Positions 34,053 through 42,495 of a DNA stretch of 64,000 bases are shown one piece after another. A program made the position numbers and the translations under genes. Below the pieces are notes generated by a model. The model was not told where the DNA came from. It did not search any database and was given only the letters and a program-made list of their open reading frames with translations. The stretch is from DATCBF01 sp964401995 (GTDB lineage Bacteria > Actinomycetota > Thermoleophilia > Solirubrobacterales > 70-9), in assembly GCA_964401995.1 (NCBI GenBank), contig CAYOAP010000014.1, positions 1 to 64,000 of the forward strand, in the 5' to 3' direction. The stretch's first letter is position 1. Each line of letters starts with the position of its first letter.

Positions 34053-35555
34053 TTAGTGCGCGGCCAACTCGGCAGCGAGGACTGCCTCCTTGGCCGCCAG
34101 CTCCTCGCCGCCCGGGCTGACCGCGGCCTCGACCGCCTCGACGCTGAGCTCGTCGCGCTTGGCCCGAATCGCGGTCGCGCCGATGATCGCCCCGACCACC
34201 GCGACGGCGGCACAAATGCTCATCGCGTGGCCGAGCGCGTTGACGAATTCCTCGGGGCCGGCGGTCTCGAAGTTGCCGCCGACCGAGCCCTGGAAGATCG
34301 CGCCGGTGACGGCGACGCCGAGGCTGCCGCCGACCATGCGGAACATCGAGAGCACGCCGGAGGCGATCCCCGCCTTCTCGACCGGGACCGCGTTCATCGC
34401 GGCGCTGGTCATCGGCGACATCGTCATCGCGACGCCGATGCCGAGCAGCATGAAGCCGGGCAGCAGGTCGAGGTAGCTGGAGTCGACGGCGAGGCCGCTG
34501 AAGCTGTAGAGCGAGGCGGCGACGATCGCCAGCCCGCCGGCGATCAGCCAGCGCGGCCCGTAGCGGTCGGCGAGCCGGCCGGCGACAGGGGCGACGGTGA
34601 CGATCATCAGGGTCGAGGGCAGGAACCTGATCCCCGCCTGCAGCGGCGAGTAGCGGAGGATGTCCTGCATGTAGAGGGCGAGGAAGAAGAAGACGCCCAG
34701 CATCGAGAAGGAGACGATCAGGGCGACGACGATCGCGCCGAGGAAGTTGCGATCTCTGAAGAAGCGGAATTCGACCATCGGCACCTTGACCCGCAGCTCG
34801 ATCGCGACGAAGGCGGCGAGCGCGGCGGCGGAGCCAACCAGGAGGCCGACGATTTCGGCCGATCCCCAGCCCCAGCTGTTGCCCTCGACGAGGGCGAGGA
34901 TCAGGGCGGTGAGGCCGACGGTCAGCATCCCGACCCCGGCGTAGTCGACCTCGCGGCCGACCGTGTTGTCGCGCGACTCGCGGACGGCGAAGAGGGCGGC
35001 GGTGACGGCGCCGATCGCGACCGGGATGTTGAGGTAGAAGATCGCCCGCCAGCTGACGTGCTCGGTGAGGAAGCCGCCCAGCACCGGGCCGACGGCCAGG
35101 GCCAGGGCCGAGACGCCGGCCCACATCCCCATCGCTTTGCCGCGCTCTTTGGCGGGGAAGGCGTCGGTGATGATCGAGAGCGTCGCCGGCATCATCAGTG
35201 CCGCGCCGACGCCCTGGACGACGCGGCTGGCGACCAGGTCGGTCGAGCTCTGGGCGAAGCCGGCGGTCGCTGAGGAGAGGGTAAAGATGACGACGCCGAA
35301 GAGGAACATGCGGCGGCGGCCGAAGATGTCGCCGAGCCGGCCGCCGGTCGCCAGCAGCACCGCGAAGGAGAGCGTGTAGCCGTTGATCGTCCACTCGAGG
35401 CCGGAGATCGAGGCGCCGAGGTCTTTCTGGATCGACGGCAGGGCGACGTTGACGACGGTGTTGTCCAGCATGATCATGAACAGCGCGAAGCACATCGCTC
35501 CGAGCGTCCACCACTTGCGGTTTTCGTCGGTGATCAGGTGGTTGTAACGGGTCAA
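34053..35555 (-). CDS. MFS drug-export transporter, DHA2 (EmrB/QacA) family
   Basis: 500-aa, ~14-helix major facilitator. Typical segments: MLDNTVVNVALPSIQKDLG (helix 1, the DNTVVNVALP motif), LSFAVLLATGGRLGDIFGRRRMFLFGVVIF (motif A), RVVQGVGAALMMPATLSII, and GPVLGGFLTEHVSWRAIFYLNIP (motif C). A drug:proton antiporter is expected. Its ATG overlaps the stop of the MarR gene by 4 nt, so it is the regulated partner of that repressor. Confidence 0.95.
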   Translation of the reverse strand: MTRYNHLITDENRKWWTLGAMCFALFMIMLDNTVVNVALPSIQKDLGASISGLEWTINGYTLSFAVLLATGGRLGDIFGRRRMFLFGVVIFTLSSATAGFAQSSTDLVASRVVQGVGAALMMPATLSIITDAFPAKERGKAMGMWAGVSALALAVGPVLGGFLTEHVSWRAIFYLNIPVAIGAVTAALFAVRESRDNTVGREVDYAGVGMLTVGLTALILALVEGNSWGWGSAEIVGLLVGSAAALAAFVAIELRVKVPMVEFRFFRDRNFLGAIVVALIVSFSMLGVFFFLALYMQDILRYSPLQAGIRFLPSTLMIVTVAPVAGRLADRYGPRWLIAGGLAIVAASLYSFSGLAVDSSYLDLLPGFMLLGIGVAMTMSPMTSAAMNAVPVEKAGIASGVLSMFRMVGGSLGVAVTGAIFQGSVGGNFETAGPEEFVNALGHAMSICAAVAVVGAIIGATAIRAKRDELSVEAVEAAVSPGGEELAAKEAVLAAELAAH

Positions 35556-36091
35556 GACGGTCCTCCATCTTTCAAGTGTCCGTAGGCCTCGGCGATGTCG
35601 GGGCGCTCCATCAGCGAGTCGACCGCGGCGTCGAGCTTGCGGCGCTGGGCGGTGGTCAGGGAGGCGGCAAAAGCCTCCATCCCGGCCTGGCGGACGACGA
35701 CCATCGTCTCCACCAGCTGCTTGCCCTTGGCCGTGATCTCGACCCGCCGGGCGCGGCGGTCGTCGGGATCCTCGACCCGGGTGGCGAGCTTGGCCTTGAC
35801 GAGCGCGTCAACCGCCCGGCTCATCGAGGGAACGGAGACGCCGAACGTCTCCGCCAGGTCGCTGACCTGGCGCGGCTCGGTCTCACGACCGAGCCCACCG
35901 AGCTCCAGCAACGCCTTGCACTGGGTCATCGAGAGCCCGCTCTCCTCCATCACCCGCAGCATGTTGCCCCGGTCGTAGCGGAAGAGATGGCCGAGCAGCG
36001 CCATCAGCCGGGCAGCGGTCTGCTGCTCCTCGGCCCCTACACCGGGGGCAACAGCCTGCTCGACGATCGCGGCAATCTGACTCGCTTGCAT
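35552..36091 (-). CDS. MarR-family transcriptional regulator
   Basis: 179 aa. Winged-helix region LSMTQCKALLELGG...RQVSDLAETFGVSVPSMSRAVDALVKAKLATRVEDPDDRRARRVEITAKGKQL contains the recognition helix and the DxRxxR wing. First gene of a two-gene operon with the DHA2 exporter. The promoter region (36092-36160) holds ACAATAGTTG and ACAACTATT-like inverted sequences (TAGTTGCACAATCACAACTA), a good candidate operator for autoregulation. Inducer unknown. Confidence 0.92.
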   Translation of the reverse strand: MQASQIAAIVEQAVAPGVGAEEQQTAARLMALLGHLFRYDRGNMLRVMEESGLSMTQCKALLELGGLGRETEPRQVSDLAETFGVSVPSMSRAVDALVKAKLATRVEDPDDRRARRVEITAKGKQLVETMVVVRQAGMEAFAASLTTAQRRKLDAAVDSLMERPDIAEAYGHLKDGGPS

Positions 36092-36098
36092 GCCGACA

Positions 36099-36120
36099 AT
36101 AGTTGCACAATCACAACTAT
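36099..36120. promoter_or_regulatory. Inverted repeat upstream of the MarR gene, candidate operator
   Basis: AATAGTTG (36099-36106) and CAACTATT (36113-36120) form a perfect 8-bp inverted repeat with a 6-nt spacer, 8 nt upstream of the marR start at 36091. Another AATAGTTG follows at about 36132. This is the usual size and position for a MarR-family autorepression site. Confidence 0.6.
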
Positions 36121-36160
36121 TTCTCTACCGCAATAGTTGTCTGAGTGATCTACCTCACAC

Positions 36161-37420
36161 TTATCCCATCTCTGTAGAAGCGGCCTCGCCTCGATATGGA
36201 CCGGGCTTGGGGCGCTCCTCGCCACCGGGGAAGGCGAGCCGCAGGATCGTCCGCTGCACCATTCCCAGCTGCTGGGCGAAGGGACCGGAGTTGTAGGGGA
36301 GGCCGTAGCGCTCGCAGATGTCTTTCACCTGGGGGGCGATCTCGGCGTAGCGAGTGCTGGGCAGGTCGGGGAAGAGGTGGTGCTCGACCTGGTAGCCGAG
36401 GTTGCCGCTGGCGACGTGGAAGAGCGGGCTGCCCTCGATGTTGGCCGAGCCTGAGAGCTGGCGCACGTACCAGCCTCCACGGCTCTCGTTCTCGACCTCG
36501 GCCTGGCTGAAGGTGTATGTCTGGTCGGGAAAGTGCCCACAGAAGATGATCGCGTAGGACCAGACGTTGCGGATCACATTGGCTGTGGCATCGGCCGATG
36601 CCGTCGAGCGGGCAGTGCCGCCGCCGCTGCGCAGGGCGCTTTGCAGCTTGCCCGCCAGGCCACCGCTGCGCCTGCGCCTGCCTTTCGCCTCGCCACGAGA
36701 GTCGAGGACCGCGTCCAGCGCCGCCATCGCCAGCCCACTCAGCGCCGGCCAGGCGATGTAGTCCTTGACGATCTGGCTTTTCGCCTTTTCGCGAATGCCG
36801 CGCAACTCGCGCTTGACCTGAGCCTTGGACTTCTTCCCCGTGCGGATCGCCTCGAAGTCGAGATCGTGAGTGGCCACCCCCCACTCGAAGAAGGCCATCA
36901 GCAGAAGGTTGTAGATGGGCTGGAAGAGGTAGACCGGATGCCACTTCTGCCTCGGGTCGATCCGCATGATCTCGTAGCCGAGGTCCTTGTCTTTGCCGCG
37001 GATGTTGGTGAAGGTGTGGTGGACGTAGTTGTGGGAGTGCTTCCAGGCCTCGGCGGTCGAGGCGGTGTCCCAGTCCCAGGTCGAGGAGTTGATCTCGGGG
37101 TCGTTCATCCAGTCCCACTGGCCGTGCAGGACGTTGTGGCCAATCTCCATGTTCTCGAGGATCTTGGCCATCGAGAGCGTCGCCGTGCCGGCGATCCAGG
37201 CCGGGCGGTAGCGCGAGGCGAGCAGCAGGACGCGGCTGATCACGGCCAGCCGCCGCTGCATCTCGATCATGCTTTCGATGTAGCGGCGGTCGCGTTCGCC
37301 GAGCTCGGCGCTGACGCGGTCGCGGATCGCGTCGAACTCGTCGGCGAGCCTGTCGATCTGCTCGGCCGAGAGCCGGCTCAGCGGGCTCTCGATCTCGGTG
37401 GTGGCGGTGGCGGTTGTCAT
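36161..37420 (-). CDS. Membrane fatty acid desaturase
   Basis: 419-aa di-iron desaturase. Three His boxes are present: GHNVLHGQWDW, HSHNYVHHTFTN and GYQVEHHLFPDLPS. Hydrophobic stretches flank them (LLLASRYRPAWIAGTATLSMAKIL; FLFQPIYNLLLMAFFEWGVATHD). It introduces a double bond into an acyl chain with O2 and electrons from the reductase encoded next. An unusual ~45-residue Gly/Arg/Ser-rich insert (KGRRRRSGGLAGKLQSALR...) follows residue ~265 and may be a disordered loop. Operon order is reductase, then desaturase, 19 nt apart. Confidence 0.93.
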   Translation of the reverse strand: MTTATATTEIESPLSRLSAEQIDRLADEFDAIRDRVSAELGERDRRYIESMIEMQRRLAVISRVLLLASRYRPAWIAGTATLSMAKILENMEIGHNVLHGQWDWMNDPEINSSTWDWDTASTAEAWKHSHNYVHHTFTNIRGKDKDLGYEIMRIDPRQKWHPVYLFQPIYNLLLMAFFEWGVATHDLDFEAIRTGKKSKAQVKRELRGIREKAKSQIVKDYIAWPALSGLAMAALDAVLDSRGEAKGRRRRSGGLAGKLQSALRSGGGTARSTASADATANVIRNVWSYAIIFCGHFPDQTYTFSQAEVENESRGGWYVRQLSGSANIEGSPLFHVASGNLGYQVEHHLFPDLPSTRYAEIAPQVKDICERYGLPYNSGPFAQQLGMVQRTILRLAFPGGEERPKPGPYRGEAASTEMG

Positions 37421-37439
37421 CTAAAGCCTTTCCGTAGGT

Positions 37440-38477
37440 TCAAAGGGCGATCTCGATCGGGCCCTCGGGGGCGTTCACGCAGGTGCGGACCATCTCCCCC
37501 TCGCTGCCGTGGATCTCTCCGGTGCGCAGGTCGCGCACCTTCCCGGAGCAAAGTTTTCCGACGCAGGTGTGGCAGATCCCCATCCGGCAGCCGAAGGGCA
37601 GGGTGGCGCCGGCTTCCTCGCCGCCGGCCAAGATCGGGGTGCCGCCGTCACAGACGGCCTCTACCCGGCTTTTGGCAAAACTCACCGTGCCACCCTCGCC
37701 ATCGCCCGGATTGCCGCCGATCACGGGCTGGAAGCGCTCTATGTGGAGCAGCTGCGGGTCGCCGTCGCGCTGCCAGCGCTCGGCCATCGCGTCGAGCATC
37801 GCGGTCGGCCCCGAGAGGAAGGCATGGCGCTCGCGCCAGTCTGGGCAGAGCGCGTCGAGGTCGGCGGGAACGATCCGGCCCTGCTCGCCGGTCAGGCGCA
37901 GATGCAGCGCGAATCCCTCGTGGGCGCTGTCGATCTCGCGCAGGCGGTCGGCGAAGATCACGCCCCGCTCGGTCCGTGCCGAGTGGATGTGGACCGCGTC
38001 GCCGACCGGGCCGCTGCCGGCAAGGCTGCGCAGCATGCTCATGATCGGGGTGATGCCGCTGCCGGCGCTGACGAAGAGCAGCTTCGGCGGCGCGGGGCTG
38101 GGCAGCACGAAGGTCCCTTCGACGCCGCCGAGGCGGACGATTTCGCCGGGCTTGGCGTCGCGCACCAGATAAGGGGAGACCTTGCCGGCCTCGACCAGTT
38201 TCGGCGTGATCGAGATGCAGCCGTCCTCGCGCCCGGGGTCAGAGGTCAGCGAGTAGGCGCGCCAGTGGTGGATCCCGTCGACGACGACCCCGATCCGCAG
38301 GTACTGGCCGGGGGCGTGGCCGGGCCATTCGTAGCCGGGGCGGATCAGGACCGTCGCCGCCTCGTCGGTCTCGGCGTCGATCCGCTCGATCCGGCCGCGC
38401 AGCTCGCGGGTCGACCAGAGGGGGTTGATCAGCTCCAGGTAATCGTCGGGCAGCAGCGGGCTGAAAAAAGACCGCAC
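37440..38477 (-). CDS. Ferredoxin reductase with C-terminal 2Fe-2S domain (desaturase electron donor)
   Basis: 345 aa. FAD domain (RPGYEWPGHAPGQYLRIG, WRAYSLTSDP), NAD(P)H domain (LLFVSAGSGITPIMSMLRSL) and a plant-type ferredoxin domain with CRMGICHTC...C ligands (FGCRMGICHTCVGKL, then RTCVNAPEG). This is the architecture of the Rv3230c-type reductase that drives the DesA3 stearoyl-CoA desaturase in mycobacteria. Its position directly upstream of the desaturase supports the same pairing here. Confidence 0.94.
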   Translation of the reverse strand: MRSFFSPLLPDDYLELINPLWSTRELRGRIERIDAETDEAATVLIRPGYEWPGHAPGQYLRIGVVVDGIHHWRAYSLTSDPGREDGCISITPKLVEAGKVSPYLVRDAKPGEIVRLGGVEGTFVLPSPAPPKLLFVSAGSGITPIMSMLRSLAGSGPVGDAVHIHSARTERGVIFADRLREIDSAHEGFALHLRLTGEQGRIVPADLDALCPDWRERHAFLSGPTAMLDAMAERWQRDGDPQLLHIERFQPVIGGNPGDGEGGTVSFAKSRVEAVCDGGTPILAGGEEAGATLPFGCRMGICHTCVGKLCSGKVRDLRTGEIHGSEGEMVRTCVNAPEGPIEIAL

Positions 38478-38548
38478 TGCGCGCAGGGCGCGACGGCGAC
38501 CCGCTGGAACCTTCGGGGTTGCTCCTCGCTCGGCAATACGAAAAGATT

Positions 38549-38593
38549 ACATCGATCGATGTCCCATTTACTGTGCCAAGGCGCACACTTGGC
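38549..38593. promoter_or_regulatory. Palindromes in the bioA upstream region
   Basis: ACATCGATCGATGT (38549-38562) is a perfect 14-bp palindrome, and GCCAAG (38575-38580) pairs with CTTGGC (38588-38593) across 7 nt. Both lie in the 160-nt gap between the divergent reductase and bioA genes. They do not fit the known BirA or BioQ operator consensus, so a different repressor or another role is possible. Confidence 0.4.
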
Positions 38594-38637
38594 TTGGCAA
38601 CTTGGCGACCGGAGACGGGTTTAAGGTCGTTGTGGAG

Positions 38638-39969
38638 ATGCCGACGGACCCCGCGCAGCTCGATCACGACCACCTCTGGCACCCGTTCACGCAGCAGCGC
38701 GACTGGTGTGAGGAGGCGCCGCTGGTGATCGAGTCCGCCGAAGGCTCGCACCTCGTCGCCAGCGATGGCCGTCGCTACATCGACGGCAACGCCTCGCTCT
38801 GGTGCAACGTCCACGGCCACTGCCACCCCGGCATCGACAAGGCGGTGAAGGAGCAGCTGGAGAAGGTCGCCCACTCAACCATGCTCGGCCTCGCCCATCC
38901 CGGCGCCGCCGAGCTGGCCGAGCGCCTGGTCGAGATCACCCCCGAGGGACTCAACCGCGTCTTCTACTCGGAGTCGGGCTCGACCGCGACCGAGATCGCG
39001 CTGAAGATGGCCTTCCAGTTCCAGCAGCAGCGCGGCGGCCAGCACCGCCGCCGCACCTCCTTCGTCCACCTGCGCGAGGCCTACCACGGCGACACGATCG
39101 GCTCGGTCTCGGTCGGTGGCATCGACCTCTTCCACTCGACCTATCGGCCGCTGCTGTTCAAGACGCACGCAGCCGAGCCCGGCGACGCCGGCGACATGGA
39201 GCGGGTGTTGAGCGCACACGAGGAAGAGATCGCGGCGGTGATCGTCGAGCCCCTGGTCCAGGGGGCGGCGGCGATGCTGGTCCACCCGCCCGGCTACCTG
39301 AGCGCGGTGCGCGAGCTCTGCGACCGCTTCGGCGTGCTGTTGATCTGCGACGAGGTGGCGACCGGGTTCGGCCGCACCGGCACCATGTTCGCCTGCGAAT
39401 CCGAGGGCGTGGCGCCAGACCTGCTCTGCCTCGCCAAGGGCCTGACCGGCGGCTACCTGCCGCTGGCGGCGACGCTGGCGACCGAGCGCGTCTACGAGGG
39501 CTTCCTCGGCGCCCCGGCCGAGCAGCGCACCTTCTTCCATGGCCACACCTACACCGGCAACCCGCTCGCCTGCGCGGCGGCGCTGGCCAGCCTCGACGCC
39601 TTCGAGAGCGAGGACACGATCGGGCGCATGCAGCCGAAGATCGCCCTGCTCGACGAGCTGCTGGCCACGGTCGAGGCGATGCCGGAGGTGGCCGAGGTCC
39701 GCAGCCGCGGCTTCATGATCGGCATCGACCTTGGCGAGCACGACGCCGAACTGCGGCTCGGCCACCGGGTGACCCAGCAGGCGCGCGAGCGCGGCGCGAT
39801 CGTGCGCCCGCTCGGCAACACGATCGTCCTCGTCCCGCCGCTCTCGATCTCAGAAGCCGACCTGCGCAGCCTGGTCGAGATCACGGCGGAGTCGATCGCC
39901 GCCGCCTGCGCCTCGCTGGCCGGCGCGGCCGAGCCCGGCGGCTTGGACCAGCTGTCCCGAGCCGCCTGA
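38638..39969 (+). CDS. bioA: Adenosylmethionine-8-amino-7-oxononanoate aminotransferase
   Basis: 443-aa class III PLP aminotransferase. LDHDHLWHPFTQQRDW is characteristic of BioA; SESGSTATEIALKMAFQ binds phosphate, LLICDEVATGFGRTG carries the PLP Asp, and CLAKGLTGGYLPLAATL has the Schiff-base Lys. It converts KAPA to DAPA using S-adenosylmethionine. It is 5.4 kb from bioBFD and on its own promoter. ATG 38638 is preferred over an in-frame TTG at 38602 because GTGGAG precedes it and the protein then begins near the conserved block. Confidence 0.94.
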   Translation: MPTDPAQLDHDHLWHPFTQQRDWCEEAPLVIESAEGSHLVASDGRRYIDGNASLWCNVHGHCHPGIDKAVKEQLEKVAHSTMLGLAHPGAAELAERLVEITPEGLNRVFYSESGSTATEIALKMAFQFQQQRGGQHRRRTSFVHLREAYHGDTIGSVSVGGIDLFHSTYRPLLFKTHAAEPGDAGDMERVLSAHEEEIAAVIVEPLVQGAAAMLVHPPGYLSAVRELCDRFGVLLICDEVATGFGRTGTMFACESEGVAPDLLCLAKGLTGGYLPLAATLATERVYEGFLGAPAEQRTFFHGHTYTGNPLACAAALASLDAFESEDTIGRMQPKIALLDELLATVEAMPEVAEVRSRGFMIGIDLGEHDAELRLGHRVTQQARERGAIVRPLGNTIVLVPPLSISEADLRSLVEITAESIAAACASLAGAAEPGGLDQLSRAA

Positions 39970-40010
39970 CAGATTTTGTGACGGATCAGGGCTGCGCTCG
40001 TAGTAGGGGC

Positions 40011-40547
40011 GTGAGCGAAACTCTTCTGGCGCCCGCAAACGAAGCCCCGCGAGAGGCCGACATCGTCTTCGACGAGCTCTACCGCTCCAGCCGCGACGAC
40101 GTCTACGCGTACGCTGCCGGCCTGCTGCGCGACCGCGCCGCCGCCGAGGACGTCACCGCCGCCGCCTTCGAGCGCGCCTACCGCAAGCGCTCGCGCTTCG
40201 ACCCGCGCCGCGGCAACCCGCGCGCCTGGCTCTTCGGGATCGCCCGCAACGCCGCCCTCGACGAGCTGCGGCGGCGGGGGCGGCAGGCCGAGCTGGCGGT
40301 CGACCCGATCGACCTCTCCGGCGCAACCGCCGCAAGCGTGGCCGAGGAGAGCGAGCGCCGGCTCGCGGTCGGCGCCGCCTTGGAGGCGCTCGACCCGCGT
40401 GAGCGGGAGCTGATCGCGCTCAAGTTCTTCGCCGGCCTCTCCAACGCCGAGATCGCCCGCGTGCTCGGCCTCAGCGAGTCGAACGCCGGCACCAAGCTGC
40501 ACCGAACCGTCGCCAAATTGAGGGAGGCCTGCCATGGAGCCGCGTAG
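40011..40547 (+). CDS. ECF-type RNA polymerase sigma factor
   Basis: 178 aa. Region 2 is ELYRSSRDDVYAYAAGLLRDRAAAEDVTAAAFERAYRK with -10-binding part FDPRRGNPRAWLFGIARNAALDELRRR; region 4 is ALEALDPRERELIALKFFAGLSNAEIARVLGLSESNAGTKLHRTVAKLRE. GTG start. The gene overlaps the following membrane-protein gene by 14 nt, the usual sigma/anti-sigma arrangement. The DUF4349 protein may therefore regulate it, although no zinc-binding anti-sigma motif is present there. Confidence 0.93.
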   Translation: MSETLLAPANEAPREADIVFDELYRSSRDDVYAYAAGLLRDRAAAEDVTAAAFERAYRKRSRFDPRRGNPRAWLFGIARNAALDELRRRGRQAELAVDPIDLSGATAASVAEESERRLAVGAALEALDPRERELIALKFFAGLSNAEIARVLGLSESNAGTKLHRTVAKLREACHGAA

Positions 40548-41733
40548 GGACGAGATCGATCTGGCGGCCGAGCTGCGGATGCTGCGGCCGACCCCGCGGC
40601 AGGAGTTCGCGGCGGAGCTGGATGCACGGGCGGCGGCGGGCTTTCCGCCGCAGCGCCAAGACGGGCGCGCTCCGCTGGCTCGCTTCATAGATCGCCTGCG
40701 GGAAATGCCCGCACGCCGGGTTCTCGTGCCGATCGGGGGGTTCGCTGTCGCGATGATCGTCGTCGCCACTGCTGTGGTCGCGATCTCCGCGGGCGTCGGC
40801 GACAACTCGCGCCGCCAGCTTGCCACGGTCGATTCCTCCAGCGCCCATTCCAATGCCAAGCGACTCCCCGAGCTGGACTCTCTGAACGGCAGCTATACCC
40901 CGGGCTCGGGACCAGAGGCCAAGCCATCCGCCGCCGGGGCCAGCTCAGAATCCTCCGGGATTGAATATTCCTCGGCACCCCCAATCGTGTCATCCCACCT
41001 CCTTAGCGGTGAGTCCAGCTCAAGCGCAACCGGCCCCTACGCCTCAGGCGCCAGCCACCGCGACATCGCCCGCGACGCCCAGATCACGCTCGGGACCGAC
41101 GCGGCCGAGGTCCGCGACGTCAGCGCCAAGGTCTTCGAGGCCGTCCACAGCTACGACGGGATCGTGCTCAGCTCCTCGATCGACGACGGCGCCGGCAGCG
41201 ACGCCGGCGCCCACTTCGAGCTGCTCATCCCCAGCGCCAAGCTCAACGACGCGATGGCGAGCCTCTCCGGGCTGGCCGAGGTCCGCTCCCGCCACGAGTC
41301 GAGCCAGGACATCACCGCCCCCACGGTCAGCCTCAGCGAACACCTGCAGGACTCCAACGCCAAGATCGAAGGGCTGCTCGGCCAGCTCGCCAACGCCTCC
41401 AGCGACAGCGAGCGCGCCGCGGTCGAAGCGGAGCTGCGCTCAGAGCGCAACCGCGCCGCAGCCCTGCGCTCACGGCTCTCGGCGCTAAGCCGCCGCGCCA
41501 ACCTCTCACGGGTCTCGCTGCGGATCGCGACCGGCTCGACCTCGTCTGGCAGCGACAGCGGCGGCTGGGGAATCGACGACGCGCTCGGCGACGCCGGCCA
41601 CATCCTCGCCGTTGCCGCCGGGGTGACCGTGATCGGCCTCGCGATCCTCGGCCCCCTCGCCCTGCTCGCCCTGTTGATCTGGGCGATCGGCCGCATCTGG
41701 GTCAAACGAAGCCGCGAACGCGCCCTGACCTAA
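40534..41733 (+). CDS. DUF4349 membrane protein, possible anti-sigma partner
   Basis: 399 aa. The N-terminal ~65 residues are cytoplasmic and charged (LAAELRMLRPTPRQEFAAELDARAAAG), then a TM helix (VLVPIGGFAVAMIVVATAVVAIS). An external Ser-rich linker leads to a DUF4349 domain (DAQITLGTDAAEVRDVSAKVFEAVHSYDG) containing a coiled coil (ASSDSERAAVEAELRSERNRAAALRSRLSALS), then a second TM helix near the C-terminus. The cytosolic N-terminus, co-translated with the sigma factor, is the plausible sigma-binding region. Ends just before the hairpin at 41734. Confidence 0.85.
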   Translation: MEPRRDEIDLAAELRMLRPTPRQEFAAELDARAAAGFPPQRQDGRAPLARFIDRLREMPARRVLVPIGGFAVAMIVVATAVVAISAGVGDNSRRQLATVDSSSAHSNAKRLPELDSLNGSYTPGSGPEAKPSAAGASSESSGIEYSSAPPIVSSHLLSGESSSSATGPYASGASHRDIARDAQITLGTDAAEVRDVSAKVFEAVHSYDGIVLSSSIDDGAGSDAGAHFELLIPSAKLNDAMASLSGLAEVRSRHESSQDITAPTVSLSEHLQDSNAKIEGLLGQLANASSDSERAAVEAELRSERNRAAALRSRLSALSRRANLSRVSLRIATGSTSSGSDSGGWGIDDALGDAGHILAVAAGVTVIGLAILGPLALLALLIWAIGRIWVKRSRERALT

Positions 41734-41783
41734 GACGTTCCTGAGTTTATGGTCGCTATACGACCCAAAAACTCAGGAACGTC
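41734..41783. repeat. 50-nt near-perfect hairpin with CTATA centre
   Basis: GACGTTCCTGAGTTT (41734-41748) and AAACTCAGGAACGTC (41769-41783) are a perfect 15-bp inverted repeat; inside, GGTCG (41751-41755) pairs with CGACC (41761-41765) around CTATA. It begins directly after the TAA of the DUF4349 gene. The length and TATA-centred loop match the layout of the 49-nt elements, but the arms differ. It has no T-tract; terminator or mobile palindrome are both possible. Confidence 0.8.
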
Positions 41784-41799
41784 CCTATATGGTCATCGA

Positions 41800-42441
41800 A
41801 TGGATGAGCGTGAGCGCGGGCCTGCCGAGGCCCCGAACCTGGGGGAGCCATCTGAGCCGCGGCCGGCGGCCTCTGTTGTGCTGCTGCGCCGGGGTGGCAA
41901 GCACAAGGACCGGGCGCTTGAGGTGCTGCTGCTGAAGCGCAGCGCCGAGGCCAACTTCATGCCCGGCGTCTGGGTCTTCCCGGGCGGCGGCGTCGACGCC
42001 GAGGACGGTGAGGGCGAGGCCGGCTACCGCACCTGCGCGGCGCGCGAGCTGATGGAGGAGGCGGCGATCGAGCTGGCCGCCGAGGAGGAGCTGGTCCTGT
42101 TCTCGCGCTGGATCACGCCGGAGGTGATCTCGCGCCGCTTCGACGCCTGGTTCTTCCTCGCCCTCGCCCCCGCCCACTCGCCGCCGAAGCCAGACGGGGT
42201 CGAGACCACCGACGCCGGCTGGTTCGAGCCGCAGGCGGCGCTGGCGGCGCAGGCGGCCGGCGAGCTGGTCCTGGCCTTCCCGACGATCAGCCAGCTGCAG
42301 GCGCTGCTCCCCTACGCCAACGCCGACGACGCCCTCGACGCCCACCGCGGCCGGCAGGTCGAGCCGATCCTGCCGAAGGTGATCGGGACCAAAGAGGACC
42401 ACCGGGTCGTGCTCCCCGGCGACCCCGACTACCCGGCGTAA
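41800..42441 (+). CDS. NUDIX hydrolase
   Basis: 213 aa. The Nudix box is GGGVDAEDGEGEAGYRTCAARELMEEAAI (RELxEE core intact). The N-terminal strand is ASVVLLRRGGKHKDRALEVLLLKRSAEANFMPGVWVFPGGG. The long C-terminus resembles NUDT19/CoA-pyrophosphatase-like members, so a CoA or nucleotide diphosphate substrate is possible. ATG 41800 is chosen; an in-frame ATG at 41749 lies inside the hairpin and would add hairpin-encoded residues. Ends 6 nt before palindromic copy D. Confidence 0.88.
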   Translation: MDERERGPAEAPNLGEPSEPRPAASVVLLRRGGKHKDRALEVLLLKRSAEANFMPGVWVFPGGGVDAEDGEGEAGYRTCAARELMEEAAIELAAEEELVLFSRWITPEVISRRFDAWFFLALAPAHSPPKPDGVETTDAGWFEPQAALAAQAAGELVLAFPTISQLQALLPYANADDALDAHRGRQVEPILPKVIGTKEDHRVVLPGDPDYPA

Positions 42442-42446
42442 CTCCC

Positions 42447-42495
42447 GCCGACGGGCCTAAAACGCGCCTATATCTCCCGTTTAAGGCCCGTCGGC
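42447..42495. repeat. 49-nt palindromic element, copy D, between convergent genes
   Basis: Arms GCCGACGGGCC (42447-42457) and GGCCCGTCGGC (42485-42495) are perfect inverted repeats. On the minus strand the interior is nearly that of copy B (AAACGGGA, GATATAG, then CGTTTTA). It lies between the NUDIX stop (42441) and the convergent gene, whose stop codon (TAA, 42483-42481) and last residues (ADGP) are inside the element. Confidence 0.9.

Noticed and set aside
33769..35568. 599-codon minus-strand open frame
   Set aside because: Arg-rich shadow of the MFS and yaaA genes on the same strand in another frame; the true genes have clear motifs.
41749..41799. N-terminal extension of the NUDIX protein from ATG 41749
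   Set aside because: The extra 17 residues are encoded by the hairpin and have no NUDIX similarity.
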